Source: Jiangella alkaliphila (GTDB lineage: Bacteria; Actinomycetota; Actinomycetes; Jiangellales; Jiangellaceae). From it: 64,000 nt of DNA. The position numbers were made by a program, and so were the translations under genes. This document shows positions 49,757-58,440 of the stretch, piece after piece (position 1 is the first letter of the stretch; each line of letters starts with the position of its first letter). The notes beneath the pieces were generated by a model that searched no databases, had not been told where the DNA came from, and saw nothing but the letters and a program-made list of their open reading frames with translations. The stretch spans positions 6,046,001-6,110,000 of the forward strand of contig NZ_LT629791.1 of the NCBI RefSeq assembly GCF_900105925.1. The letters run 5' to 3'.

Positions 49757-51241
49757 TCAGGCGACCGAGCCGGCGCGGTGGCCGAAGACGGCGCCGGCGG
49801 CGAGGCCGGTGCCGCCCGGGTAGTTGCCGCTGAACAGCCCGCCGAGCATCTCCCCCGCGACCAGCAGGCCGGGCATCGGCGTGCCGTCGCCGGTGAGGAC
49901 GCGGCCGTGGGTGTCGGCCCGCAGGCCGCCGAAGGTGAAAGTGATGCCGCAGGTCACGGGGTAGGCGTAGAACGGCGGCGTGCGCAGCGGAGCGGCCCAG
50001 TTGCTCTTCGGCGGGCGGACGCCGGCGCTGCGGCCGTCCTTGACCGTCGGGTCGAAGCGCGCCGTGGTGTCGATGGCGGCGTTGTACTCGGCGACCGTCT
50101 TGCGCAGCCCGGGCTCGTCGATGCCGGCCCGGCGGGCCAGCTCCTCGATCGTGTCGGCCACGACGACGGTGATGCCGGGCATGTCGTATTCCTCGGCCCG
50201 CAGCAGCGGCCGCAGCTCGGCGTCGAACAGCTGGAAGGCGACCGAGCCGGGCTGCTCGAGGATCTGGCTGCCGTACTTGGCGTAGGTGTAGTTGCGGAAG
50301 TCCTCGCCCTCGTCGACGAAGCGCTCGCCGTCGACGTTGACGACGATGCCGAGCGGGTAGCTCTGCCGGGTCAGCCGGTTGGTCAGCTCGCGGTTGCTCT
50401 CGTTGTTCGGGTGTCCGGCGTCCCACGCGACGGCGTGGCAGGTGGACCAGTCGCCGGCCCGCCCGGCGCCGATCCGCAGCGCCTCGACCAGCACCTCGCC
50501 GGTGTTGTTCGGCGTGCCGCGGACCCGGGCGTTGGCCCAGCCGCGGCCGAGGTAGCGTTCGCGCAGCCGCGGGTCGGCCTCGAACCCGCCCGCTGCCAGC
50601 ACCACCGACGACGCCGCCAGCTCGCCGCGGCCGCCGTCGCTCGTCACGTACCCGACGCCGGTGACGGCGCCGCCGTCGACCAGCAGCCGGTGGACGGCGT
50701 GGCCGTAGCGGACGTCGACGCCGAGGGCGGCGGCCGCCCGGGTGTGGTCGGCCATGAGGCCCTGCCCGCCGTCGACGTTGCCGACGTGCAGCCCGCCCCA
50801 GAACAGGTACGTGCCGTCGTCGCGCTCGTAGGCCTGACGCTCGTACATCAGCCGGTAGCGCATCCCGTGACCGTGCAGCCACCGCACCACGCGGCTGCTC
50901 TGCGCCACCAGCACCCGGGTGAGGTCGGGGTCGTTGCGCCCGCCGGTCACCTTGGCGAGGTCGGCGACGTAGTCGTCGGCGGAGTAGGGCGGCACCTCGG
51001 TGACGCCGTGCCGGTCGTCGGGCTCGACGATGTCGAGCAGGTCGGGCAGTCCGTCGTGCACGATGCGGGTCGCACCCGCCGTGTAGAAGCTGTTGCCCCC
51101 GGCGTGCTCGCGGTCGCCCTTCTCCAGCAGGACGACCGAGCGGCCGCGCTCGGCGGCGGCGAGAGCGGCGCAGAAGCCGGCGTTGCCGCCGCCCACGACG
51201 ACGACGTCGGCATACGGCTGGGTGGTTCCCAGTCGGTTCAA
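49757..51241 (-). CDS. FAD-dependent dehydrogenase, TcuA/fumarate-reductase-flavoprotein family
   Basis: A ~494-residue flavoprotein. The FAD motif is VVVVGGGNAGFCAALAAAERGRSVVLLEKG; further fold marks are AGGNSFYTAG and SVVLAAGGFEADPRLRERYL. The C-terminal GGLRADTHGRVL and GEMLGGLFSGNYPGGTGLAAGAVFGHRAG fit tricarballylate dehydrogenase (TcuA)-like and related desaturases. The likely reaction is an alpha,beta-desaturation of a carboxylate. Start TTG 51241 (GGAG upstream) suits the fold; GTG 51292, overlapping the aldehyde dehydrogenase stop, is the alternative. It is the last gene of the catabolic region. Confidence 0.85.
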   Translation of the reverse strand: MNRLGTTQPYADVVVVGGGNAGFCAALAAAERGRSVVLLEKGDREHAGGNSFYTAGATRIVHDGLPDLLDIVEPDDRHGVTEVPPYSADDYVADLAKVTGGRNDPDLTRVLVAQSSRVVRWLHGHGMRYRLMYERQAYERDDGTYLFWGGLHVGNVDGGQGLMADHTRAAAALGVDVRYGHAVHRLLVDGGAVTGVGYVTSDGGRGELAASSVVLAAGGFEADPRLRERYLGRGWANARVRGTPNNTGEVLVEALRIGAGRAGDWSTCHAVAWDAGHPNNESNRELTNRLTRQSYPLGIVVNVDGERFVDEGEDFRNYTYAKYGSQILEQPGSVAFQLFDAELRPLLRAEEYDMPGITVVVADTIEELARRAGIDEPGLRKTVAEYNAAIDTTARFDPTVKDGRSAGVRPPKSNWAAPLRTPPFYAYPVTCGITFTFGGLRADTHGRVLTGDGTPMPGLLVAGEMLGGLFSGNYPGGTGLAAGAVFGHRAGSVA

Positions 51242-51288
51242 GGTGGTCTCCGCTTCTCCGGTGGGCAGGCTGACGCGCGGACGCGGCG

Positions 51289-52707
51289 TCACGGACCGAG
51301 CGTCAGCAACGTCTCCTCGGTCATGTCGCGGATCGCGTAGGCGGGCCCCTCGTGGCCGAACCCGCTGGCCTTGACGCCGCCGAAGGGCATGAGGTCGACG
51401 CGCGCGCTGGAGGTCTCGTTGACGTGCACGGTGCCCACGCGCAGCCGCCCGGCGACGTGCAGCGCCCGCCCGATGTCGGACGTGAACAGCCCGGCCGCGA
51501 GGCCGTACGGCGTGTCGTTGGCCTCGTCGATCGCCGCGTCGACGTCGGTGTACGGGCGGATGGACACGACCGGGCCGAAGATCTCGCGGCACATGACGTT
51601 CATGTCCGGCGCGACGCCGGTGAGCACGGTCGGCTGGACGACGGCACCGGTGCGCGCACCGCCGGTGACGACCTCGGCGCCACCGTCCGCCGCGGCCGAC
51701 ACCCAGCTCTCGACCCGCTCTGCCGCCTGCTCGTCGATGAGCGGGCCGATGAACGTCGCGGGGTCGCGCGGGTCGCCGATCGCCCGGCCGTCCAGCGCCG
51801 ACCGCAGCGCCGCGGTGACGTCGTCCACGACGGCCTCGTGGACGTAGAGGCGCTGCACCGACGTGCACACCTGGCCGGCCTTGCGGAACGCCGCGTTGAC
51901 GCACAGCCGCACTGCCCGGTCGAGGTCGGCGTCCTCGCAGACGATGGTGCTGGCCAGGCTGCCCAGCTCGAGCTGGGCCCGGCGCACGCCGATGGTGCGC
52001 TGGATCTGCTCGCCCACGGTGGTGCTGCCGGTGAACGCGTAGTAGGCCGGCACCTCGTCCTCGAGCAGCCACTGCCCCACGGTGCGGCCACCGCCGTACA
52101 GGACGCTGATCAGGCCCGGCGGCAGGCCGGCGTCGAGCAGCACGCGCAGCAGCAGGTCCGCGGTGAGCGGCGTCTGGTCGGCCGGCTTCAGCACCACGCC
52201 GTTCCCGGCCGCCAGCGCCGGCGCGATCTTGTGCGCGACGGTGTTGAGCGGCGAGTTGAACGGGGTGATCGCGCAGACCACGCCGACCGGGCGGCGCACC
52301 GTGAACGCGACCCGGGCAGGCCCGCTCGGGTCGGCGTCGATCGGCACCACCTCGCCGCGCAGCCGCTTGGCCTCCTCGCCGGACAGCAGCAGCGTCTGCG
52401 CCGTCCGCTCGACCTCCCGCCGGGCGTCGGCGGTGGTGAAGCCGGTGTCGGTGACGATCGACTCGGCCAGCGCGCCGGCCCGCTCGAGCACCAGCTCACT
52501 GGCGCGGGCGAGGATCCGGTAGCGGTCGTACGGCGAGAGCGACTGGCCGGCCTGCGCGGCGGCGACGGCCCGGGTGGCCTCCGCGACCTGCGCGCGGCCG
52601 GGCGACTGGACCTCGGCCACCGGCTCGCGCGTGTAGGTGTCGCGCGCGACGGCGCTCTGCTCGCCGTCGGCCCAGTCGCCGGCGACGAACGGGCGCAGCT
52701 GCTTCAT
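51289..52707 (-). CDS. Aldehyde dehydrogenase family protein
   Basis: A 472-residue NAD(P)-dependent aldehyde dehydrogenase. Coenzyme and catalytic motifs: VCAITPFNSPLNTVAHKIAPALAAGNGVVLKPAD, FTGSTTVGEQI, LELGSLASTIV (general-base Glu) and FRKAGQVCTSVQRLYV (nucleophile Cys). It ends MPFGGVKASGFGHEGPAYAIRDMTEE, a succinate-semialdehyde-like tail. GAAGGAGAAG precedes the ATG. In this operon it may oxidise the aldehyde made by the TPP enzyme or the flavin monooxygenases. Confidence 0.9.
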   Translation of the reverse strand: MKQLRPFVAGDWADGEQSAVARDTYTREPVAEVQSPGRAQVAEATRAVAAAQAGQSLSPYDRYRILARASELVLERAGALAESIVTDTGFTTADARREVERTAQTLLLSGEEAKRLRGEVVPIDADPSGPARVAFTVRRPVGVVCAITPFNSPLNTVAHKIAPALAAGNGVVLKPADQTPLTADLLLRVLLDAGLPPGLISVLYGGGRTVGQWLLEDEVPAYYAFTGSTTVGEQIQRTIGVRRAQLELGSLASTIVCEDADLDRAVRLCVNAAFRKAGQVCTSVQRLYVHEAVVDDVTAALRSALDGRAIGDPRDPATFIGPLIDEQAAERVESWVSAAADGGAEVVTGGARTGAVVQPTVLTGVAPDMNVMCREIFGPVVSIRPYTDVDAAIDEANDTPYGLAAGLFTSDIGRALHVAGRLRVGTVHVNETSSARVDLMPFGGVKASGFGHEGPAYAIRDMTEETLLTLGP

Positions 52708-52721
52708 GCTTCTCCTTCGGG

Positions 52722-54329
52722 TCAGAACTGCGACACGTACTGGGCCGGGTCGATGCGGGCCTCGACGACCAGCGGGCGGGTCAGGCCGTCGGCGCCCTCG
52801 ATGGCGCGGTCCAGCTCGGCCCGCGACTCCACCCGGACGCCGTCGCAGCCCATCGCCCCGGCCAGCTGGACGAGGTCGATGTCCTCGATGCGGGTCGCGA
52901 CGCTGGGATAGTCGATCGCCATCTGCTTGAGCTCGATCCGGTTGAGGCTGCCGTCGACGAACACGACCACGACGATCGGCAGGCCGAGCGCCGCCGCCAG
53001 CCGCATCTCCGTCGCGACCATGGCGAAGCCGCCGTCGCCGACCAGCGCGGCCACCGGCCGGTCCGGGTGCAGTAGCTTCGCCGCGATGGCCGCCGGCACG
53101 CCGAAGCCCATCGCCGACAGGCCGTTGGTCATCAGCACGCTGCGCGGCCGGGTGGCCGGCCAACCCTGGCCGACCAGCAGCTTGTGCGACCCGACGTCGG
53201 ACGTGACGACCGCCGTCGCCGCCAAGCGGCCGGCCACCACGTCCACCACGTCGGTCGGGTTGAGCCGGCCGGCCACCCGACCGTCGTAGTAGGCGTCGCG
53301 CAGCCTGGCGCGGTGCTCCTTGATCTCCCGCTCGCTCCACCGCGGCTCGCCGGTCCAGCCGTCGGCCAGCCAGCCCAGCGCGGCCGCGATGTCGCCGACC
53401 ACCTCGGTGCCGGCGGCGTAGATCTGGTCGGTGTTCGGCGTGGTGTCGACGTGCAGCACCGGGGTGGTGAGCCGCCACGGCTTGATCAGCTCGACCGGGT
53501 CGAATCCGGCCGCCACGATGAGGTCGGCGGAGCCCAGGAAGTCCCAGACCACCTGGTTGCAGGCCATGTCGAGCACACCGGCGAACATCGGCGAGTCCTC
53601 GGGGATGACGCCCTTGGCCATCGGCCCCACGATCACCGGCAGGCCCGCGGTCTCGGCCAGCCGGACCAGCTGTTCCGTGGCCTCGCACCGCGCCGCGCCG
53701 ATGCCGGCCAGCAGCACCGGTCGGCGCGCGGCCGCGAGCAGCCGCTCCGGGTCGGGGCCGTTGACCCCGACACCCCCGCGCGCCGGTCCGAGCGGCGGCA
53801 CCGACACCTCGGCGTCGCGCGCCGTGGCCTTGAACGTGTCGGACCCGACAGTCAGGTGCACGGCGCCGGGCCGTTCGGCGGTCGCGGTGCGCAGCGCCTT
53901 GCGCATGACGGTGGCGACGGCGCCGGCGTCCATGCGCCCGGCCCACTTGGTGACCGGACGGAACAGCGCCTGGTGGTCGACCACCTGGTGGGTGAAGAAC
54001 GGCTCGCGGGCCGACTCGATCTGCCCCGAGATCGCCAGCATCGGCACGCGGTCCAGCGTGGCCGCCGCGACGCCGTTGACCAGCGCCGTGGACCCCGGGC
54101 CCAACGTCGACAGGCAGACCCCGGGCCGGCCGCTGACCATGCCGTACGCCTCGGCCATGAACGCCGCCGTGCCCTCGCGGCGGGCCAGCACGACGTCGAT
54201 GCCGCGCACCCGCGAGCGCTCCATGAACTCGATGATCGGATCGCCCGGGTAGGCGAAGATCGCCTCGGTGCCCACCTCGGCCAGGTAGGCCGCCATCACG
54301 TCCGCGGTGGTCGCCGCCTCGTCAGCCAT
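52722..54329 (-). CDS. Thiamine-diphosphate-dependent enzyme, acetolactate-synthase-like
   Basis: A 535-residue TPP enzyme. The cofactor-activating Glu lies in ARREGTAAFMAEAYG. The TPP/Mg motif is LVGDGGFAMVATEMRLAAALGLPIVVVVFVDGSLNRI. The middle domain has VLLAGIGAARCEAT. The substrate could be a 2-keto acid to be decarboxylated or carboligated; benzoylformate-decarboxylase-like or sulfoacetaldehyde-like roles cannot be separated here. It starts at ATG 54329, 3 bases after the LLM gene. Confidence 0.85.
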   Translation of the reverse strand: MADEAATTADVMAAYLAEVGTEAIFAYPGDPIIEFMERSRVRGIDVVLARREGTAAFMAEAYGMVSGRPGVCLSTLGPGSTALVNGVAAATLDRVPMLAISGQIESAREPFFTHQVVDHQALFRPVTKWAGRMDAGAVATVMRKALRTATAERPGAVHLTVGSDTFKATARDAEVSVPPLGPARGGVGVNGPDPERLLAAARRPVLLAGIGAARCEATEQLVRLAETAGLPVIVGPMAKGVIPEDSPMFAGVLDMACNQVVWDFLGSADLIVAAGFDPVELIKPWRLTTPVLHVDTTPNTDQIYAAGTEVVGDIAAALGWLADGWTGEPRWSEREIKEHRARLRDAYYDGRVAGRLNPTDVVDVVAGRLAATAVVTSDVGSHKLLVGQGWPATRPRSVLMTNGLSAMGFGVPAAIAAKLLHPDRPVAALVGDGGFAMVATEMRLAAALGLPIVVVVFVDGSLNRIELKQMAIDYPSVATRIEDIDLVQLAGAMGCDGVRVESRAELDRAIEGADGLTRPLVVEARIDPAQYVSQF

Positions 54330-54332
54330 CGG

Positions 54333-55322
54333 TCAGCTCGCCAGCTCGCGCAGCCGCGGCAGCACGTTCTCGCCGATGAGCTTGATGGTGGCCACCGGGT
54401 CGTTGCTGGCCACCTGGATCGAGACCCACTCGGCGTCGATCTGCTCGACCAGCGGCCGGTACGCCTCCACCAGCGCGTCGGCGTCGGGCACGAGCGTGTA
54501 ACTGCCGAGCACCTCGGCGCGGTCCATCGCGTCGGCCCGCTCGCGCAGCACGGCCGGGTCGGCCGCCTCCAGCCGGCCGGGGGCGCGAAGCCCGCGCATC
54601 GGGCCGAGCGCGCGCCAGGCCTCCTCCTCGTCGCCGGCCAGCACGGTCCACCGGGTGGCCAGGATGCGCGGGTTGTCGTTGCCGCGCTCGGCGGCCGCCG
54701 CCCGGAACGGCTCGATGACCTTGGCGATGGTGTCCTGCGGGTTCTTGACGCTGGTGATGAGGCCGTCGGCGTGGGCGCCGGCGAACGCGGCCGACTTCGG
54801 CCCACCGGCCGCGAGCAGCGTCGGCACCTTCGACGTCGGCGGGCTGTAGAGCTTGGCGGTGGTGGTCGTGTAGTACTCGCCGGCGAAGTCCAGCTTCTCG
54901 CCGTCGTGCAGCCGCCGGATGATCTCCAGCGCCTCGCGCATGCGACCCATCCGCTCGCCGTAGCCGGGGAACTCCCAGCCCAGCGGCGTCTCGTTGATCG
55001 CCTCGCCGCTGCCGACGCCCAGCAGCAGGCGGCCGCCGGACAGCCGCTGGACGGTGGCCGAGGCCTGGGCGACCAGGCCGGGGTGGTAGTGGAACAGCGG
55101 GCAGGTGACGGACGTGCCCAGCTCGACCCGCTCGGTGCGGGCGGCCACGGTGCCCAGCCAGCTCCACACGAAGCCGGCCGCGGACGTGTCGTCGACCCAC
55201 GGGTGGAAGTGGTCGGACCCCAGGACGGTGTCGAACCCGGCCTGCTCGGCCAGGACGGCCTGCTCGACGAGGTCCTCCGGCTGGTACGACTCGTGACTGC
55301 ACAACCAGGCGAACTTGACCAT
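54333..55322 (-). CDS. LLM-class F420-dependent oxidoreductase (TIGR03557-like)
   Basis: A 329-residue luciferase-like protein. The start MVKFAWLCSHESYQPEDLVEQAVLAEQAGFDTVLGSDHFHPWVDD and the loops GTSVTCPLFHYHPGLVAQASATVQRLSGGRLLLGVGSGEAINE match the F420-dependent glucose-6-phosphate-dehydrogenase-related TIGR03557 group. It probably uses F420, in contrast to the FMN-type LLM at 56634. It may reduce or oxidise a pathway intermediate. Confidence 0.87.
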   Translation of the reverse strand: MVKFAWLCSHESYQPEDLVEQAVLAEQAGFDTVLGSDHFHPWVDDTSAAGFVWSWLGTVAARTERVELGTSVTCPLFHYHPGLVAQASATVQRLSGGRLLLGVGSGEAINETPLGWEFPGYGERMGRMREALEIIRRLHDGEKLDFAGEYYTTTTAKLYSPPTSKVPTLLAAGGPKSAAFAGAHADGLITSVKNPQDTIAKVIEPFRAAAAERGNDNPRILATRWTVLAGDEEEAWRALGPMRGLRAPGRLEAADPAVLRERADAMDRAEVLGSYTLVPDADALVEAYRPLVEQIDAEWVSIQVASNDPVATIKLIGENVLPRLRELAS

Positions 55323-55333
55323 CGTCAGCCCCC

Positions 55334-55756
55334 TCAGACCCGGCCGACGGTGATCGTCGACGGGCCCTGGTCGGCGGTGCGGGCGACGACGGACAGGAAC
55401 TCCGTCCGGTTCGTGACGATCTTGGCCAGCCGGGTGGTGTAGTCGACGCCGACCGCCCAGCGGTACTCGCCGACGCCGTAGCCGATGAGGATCTCGCTGC
55501 CGCGCGGGCGCATCACGACCGCACCCGGGTAGATGGACGTCACCGGATTCTCCAGCTCCGCGACGTCGCGCAGCGGGCCCTCGCCCGGGTGCAGCACGCC
55601 GACGTCACCGGACCACTTGGCCGAGATGAGCTTGCGCTCGATCGGCTCGGCGAGCATCTCCCAGAGCGCCGCTGTCGCCTTCGGCGCGTTCTCCTCCAGC
55701 AGCAGCGCCTCCGCGGCCACGCCGCCGGACTCCAGCCGGATCCGCTTCTGCGTCAT
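55334..55756 (-). CDS. DUF3830 protein, copy A
   Basis: A 140-residue cyclophilin-like-fold protein with the DUF3830 pattern: IRLESGGVAAEALLLEENAPKATAALWEMLAEPIERKLISAKWSGDVGVLHP, then ENPVTSIYPGAVVMRP and ILIGYGVGEYRWAVG. No catalytic residues are established for this family. It is the last of three tandem paralogs. ATG 55756 follows GGGGGAG at 5 bases; GTG 55762 overlaps the preceding stop. Confidence 0.8.
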   Translation of the reverse strand: MTQKRIRLESGGVAAEALLLEENAPKATAALWEMLAEPIERKLISAKWSGDVGVLHPGEGPLRDVAELENPVTSIYPGAVVMRPRGSEILIGYGVGEYRWAVGVDYTTRLAKIVTNRTEFLSVVARTADQGPSTITVGRV

Positions 55757-55758
55757 CG

Positions 55759-56169
55759 TCACTCCCCCTGCTCGATCAGCACGTCCAGCGCTCCGCGGTC
55801 GCGGGTGTCCTGGAGCTTCGCCGCCAGCTCGGCCGCGTTGTCGACCACGTCGCCCAGATACGTCACCCAGTGGGTACCGGTGGTGCTGCGCGCCTGGCCC
55901 TGGCCGTAGGCGAGCACCAGGTAGCCGCGGACGGGGTCGTAGGCGACCATGCCCGGGTAGTACATGGAGACCTGGCCCTCGATGCCGGCCGCCTCGTCGC
56001 GCAGCGCGCCGTCGTGCACGACGGCGCAGTTGCCGCTGCGGCTCGCGTGCACGACCCGGGTCTGCAACGGCAGGGCGGCGAGGACCGCGGCCACGCCGTT
56101 GGGCGCGGCGGCGTCCTTGAGCTCGGCGACGGCGGTGACGCCGTCGATGGTGATCCGCAAGGTCGTCAC
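55759..56169 (-). CDS. DUF3830-like protein, copy B (divergent)
   Basis: A 136-residue paralog of its neighbours. It keeps the segment order (TIDGVTAVAELKDAAAPNGVAAVLAALPLQTRVVHASRSGNCAVVHDG, then VSMYYPGMVAYDP and LVLAYGQGQARSTTG). It lacks the TSIYPG consensus, having MYYPG. The start is GTG 56169, overlapping the upstream stop. Together the three may form a heteromeric enzyme or binding complex; this is inference from tandem duplication. Confidence 0.7.
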   Translation of the reverse strand: MTTLRITIDGVTAVAELKDAAAPNGVAAVLAALPLQTRVVHASRSGNCAVVHDGALRDEAAGIEGQVSMYYPGMVAYDPVRGYLVLAYGQGQARSTTGTHWVTYLGDVVDNAAELAAKLQDTRDRGALDVLIEQGE

Positions 56170-56600
56170 GACGCGTCCTCCGCCCGGCTGATCGACACCT
56201 CGGTGGAACCGTCGCGCCAGGTGGCGCGGAAGGCGGCCAGCAGCTCGGCGCCGTCGCCGTCCAGCTCGGCCACCGGCGTGGCGTACGTGCGGCCCACCGG
56301 GCCGCGCGACTCGGCCACGCCGTACGACAGGAACAGCTCGGCGACGCCGCGCGGGTTCGGCCGCACCACGATCGTGCCCGGGTAGATCGACGTCACCGGC
56401 AGTTCGATGTCGTCGAGGGCGGCGATCGGCTGGTTCGGCGTCTTCACCCAGACCGCCGACCCGGCCCACCGCGCGTGCGTGATGGTGCCCTCGATCGGCA
56501 GCGACTCCCAGAAGGCGTCGGCCGTCTTCGGCGCGTCCTCGAGCAGGGCGTAGCGCGCCGTGGCGTCGCCAACCCGGACTTCGATCCTCTTCATTCCCAT
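56166..56600 (-). CDS. DUF3830 protein, copy C
   Basis: A 144-residue DUF3830 protein with RIEVRVGDATARYALLEDAPKTADAFWESLPIEGTITHARWAGSAVWVK, then ELPVTSIYPGTIVVRP and ELFLSYGVAESRGPVG. It is closest to copy A. The start may be ATG 56600 or ATG 56594 (MGM); 56600 is listed. It follows the LLM gene by 33 bases and overlaps copy B by 4. Confidence 0.8.
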   Translation of the reverse strand: MGMKRIEVRVGDATARYALLEDAPKTADAFWESLPIEGTITHARWAGSAVWVKTPNQPIAALDDIELPVTSIYPGTIVVRPNPRGVAELFLSYGVAESRGPVGRTYATPVAELDGDGAELLAAFRATWRDGSTEVSISRAEDAS

Positions 56601-56633
56601 CCCATCCGTCTCGATGCGTGTGTGGCGGCGGCG

Positions 56634-57617
56634 CTAGGCGAACTGCGCGATGACCTCCTTCCCGAGCAGCTGGAGCTGCTCGAGCACCTGGTCCGGGGTG
56701 TTCCCGCTCGGGATGAGCCCGACGTGGCGCATGCCGGCCGCCTCGTACTCCCGCAGCCGGGCCGCGACGTCGGCCGGCGACCCGACGATGTAGGACGTCT
56801 CGGCCGAGCGGCCGCGGGCCGCTCCCAGACCGTGGGCCAGCGAGTTCTCCCACCGCTCCTGCGCCTGTGCGCGTGTCGGCGCGACGAGCACGTCGAACTG
56901 CAGGCTGACCTCGATCTCGGCCGGGTCGCGGTCGACCTGCGCGCAGGCCGCGTGCAGGGCCTGGACGCGCTCGGTCAGCTGCTCCGGCGTGATGTGCATG
57001 TGGATCCAGCCGGCGCCCCACCGGGCGGTGCGGCGCAGCATCTCGTCGCCGGCGCCGGTCATGTACAGCGGGAACGGACGCTGCACCGGCTTGGGGAAGA
57101 CCTCGGCGCCCTGGACGCTGAAGTACTCGCCGTCGTGGTCGACCACCTGCTCGGTGAGCAGCTTCTCCAGCAGCTCCAGCGACTCCTCCAGCCAGCGGCC
57201 GCGGTTGATCTCGCTGCTGAAGCGGCCGCGCAGGCGGTCCAGCTCGGTGCGCTTGCCGCCCAGCCCGAGGCCGAGCGCGTACCGTCCGCCGGACAGCACG
57301 TCGAGCGTCGCCACCTGCTTGGCCAGCAGGATCGGGTCGCGCAGCGGCACCGTGACGGCCGACGTGACGAACCGGATCCGCTCGGTGCGGGCGGCCAGGA
57401 AGGCCAGCGTCGTCTGGGCCTCGAAGAAGTTCGGCGTCGCGCGGGCCTGCCCCGACAACGCCTCGTCGAAGGTGGACTGCAGGTCGTTGGCCCAGAGCGA
57501 GTCGAACCCGCTCGCCTCGGCCGTCACCGCGATGTCGGTGAGCACCTGGGGGGTGGTGAACCCGGGCGGATAGACCTTCCCTTCGCGGCAGTTCGGTATG
57601 GCTGCTCCGAAACGCAT
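56634..57617 (-). CDS. LLM-class flavin-dependent oxidoreductase
   Basis: A 327-residue luciferase-like enzyme, FMN or F420 dependent. It has IPNCREGKVYPPGFTTPQVLTDIAVTAEASGFDSLWANDLQSTFDE and TSAVTVPLRDPILLAKQVATLDVLSGGRYALGLGLGGKRTE. The C-terminus is YIVGSPADVAARLREYEAAGMRHVGLIPSG. It is the first gene after a 88-base promoter gap that holds a GntR-type site, so it opens the degradative part of the operon. Confidence 0.87.
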   Translation of the reverse strand: MRFGAAIPNCREGKVYPPGFTTPQVLTDIAVTAEASGFDSLWANDLQSTFDEALSGQARATPNFFEAQTTLAFLAARTERIRFVTSAVTVPLRDPILLAKQVATLDVLSGGRYALGLGLGGKRTELDRLRGRFSSEINRGRWLEESLELLEKLLTEQVVDHDGEYFSVQGAEVFPKPVQRPFPLYMTGAGDEMLRRTARWGAGWIHMHITPEQLTERVQALHAACAQVDRDPAEIEVSLQFDVLVAPTRAQAQERWENSLAHGLGAARGRSAETSYIVGSPADVAARLREYEAAGMRHVGLIPSGNTPDQVLEQLQLLGKEVIAQFA

Positions 57618-57640
57618 GCGCGAGAACCTCCGTGTCTACG

Positions 57641-57660
57641 ATTGCATCCCAATGTATACC
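57641..57660. promoter_or_regulatory. GntR/FCD-type operator candidate upstream of the LLM gene
   Basis: TGTATACC with core GTATAC (57654-57659) fits the yGTmTAkACn pattern of FadR/FCD regulators; ATTG...CAAT flanks it (57641-57653). It lies in the gap between the GntR gene and the LLM gene. Confidence 0.4.
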
Positions 57661-57705
57661 GTCGCGCACAACGCCGTCCAGGCTTCCCGCGCGCGCTGTG
57701 CGGCT

Positions 57706-58383
57706 CTAGGCCGGGTCGGTCTCCCAGAGCTTCAGCCGGATGTCCCGGGCGGCGGTGAAGTGCTGCCCGGCGAGGTCGGCGGCGAGCTCGCCGTTGCGTG
57801 CCTCGATGGCGTCGACCAGCTGCTCGTGCTCGCGGTTGGACGTCTCCCACCGGCCCGGGTAGGCCAGCGTCGTCGCCGGATAGCGGCCCAGGTGCATGCT
57901 CAGCCGGCCGAGCAGGTCGATGAGCGAGCCGTTGTGGCTGGCCCGCCACACCAGCCGGTGGAACTCGGCGTTGATGGCCGCCATCGTGGTGGGGTCGGCG
58001 TCGGCGAGCTTGGCCATGCGCGGGATCATCCGGCGCAGCAGCAGCAGGTCGTTCTGGTTGCGGCGGTCGGCGGCGAACCGGGCCGCCGTCGCCTCCAGCA
58101 CGATGCGCGTCTCGTAGATGTCGAGGATCTCCTCGGGGCTGCTCTCGCGCACCACCAGGCCGCGGTCGCCGCGGCGGATCAGGCCGTCCTGCTCGAGGCG
58201 GGTCAGCGCCTCGCGCACCGGGGTGCGGCTGACCTGGCACCACTCGGCGAGCGTGGCCTCGACGAGCGCCTGCCCCGGTTCCAGCTCGCCGGAGAGGATC
58301 GCCTGCCGGATCTTCTCGTAGGGGTTCGGCCGGCGGTCCGGCGGCGGGAAACGTCGCTGTTCGTCGCTAGGCGCCGTGGCCAT
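57706..58383 (-). CDS. GntR-family regulator with FCD domain
   Basis: A 225-residue regulator. The winged helix is YEKIRQAILSGELEPGQALVEATLAEWCQVSRTPVREALTRLEQDGLIRR. The FCD ligand domain has ETRIVLEATAARFAA, NAEFHRLVWRASHNGSL and REHEQLVDAIEARN with the metal-binding histidines. It is embedded between the ABC operon and the degradative genes and probably regulates both, sensing the imported acid. Confidence 0.88.
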   Translation of the reverse strand: MATAPSDEQRRFPPPDRRPNPYEKIRQAILSGELEPGQALVEATLAEWCQVSRTPVREALTRLEQDGLIRRGDRGLVVRESSPEEILDIYETRIVLEATAARFAADRRNQNDLLLLRRMIPRMAKLADADPTTMAAINAEFHRLVWRASHNGSLIDLLGRLSMHLGRYPATTLAYPGRWETSNREHEQLVDAIEARNGELAADLAGQHFTAARDIRLKLWETDPA

Positions 58384-58440
58384 CGGGTGCTGCCTTTCTC
58401 ACAGGATGAGCATTCGAGACTAGCCGATCTTGCCTGTTCG

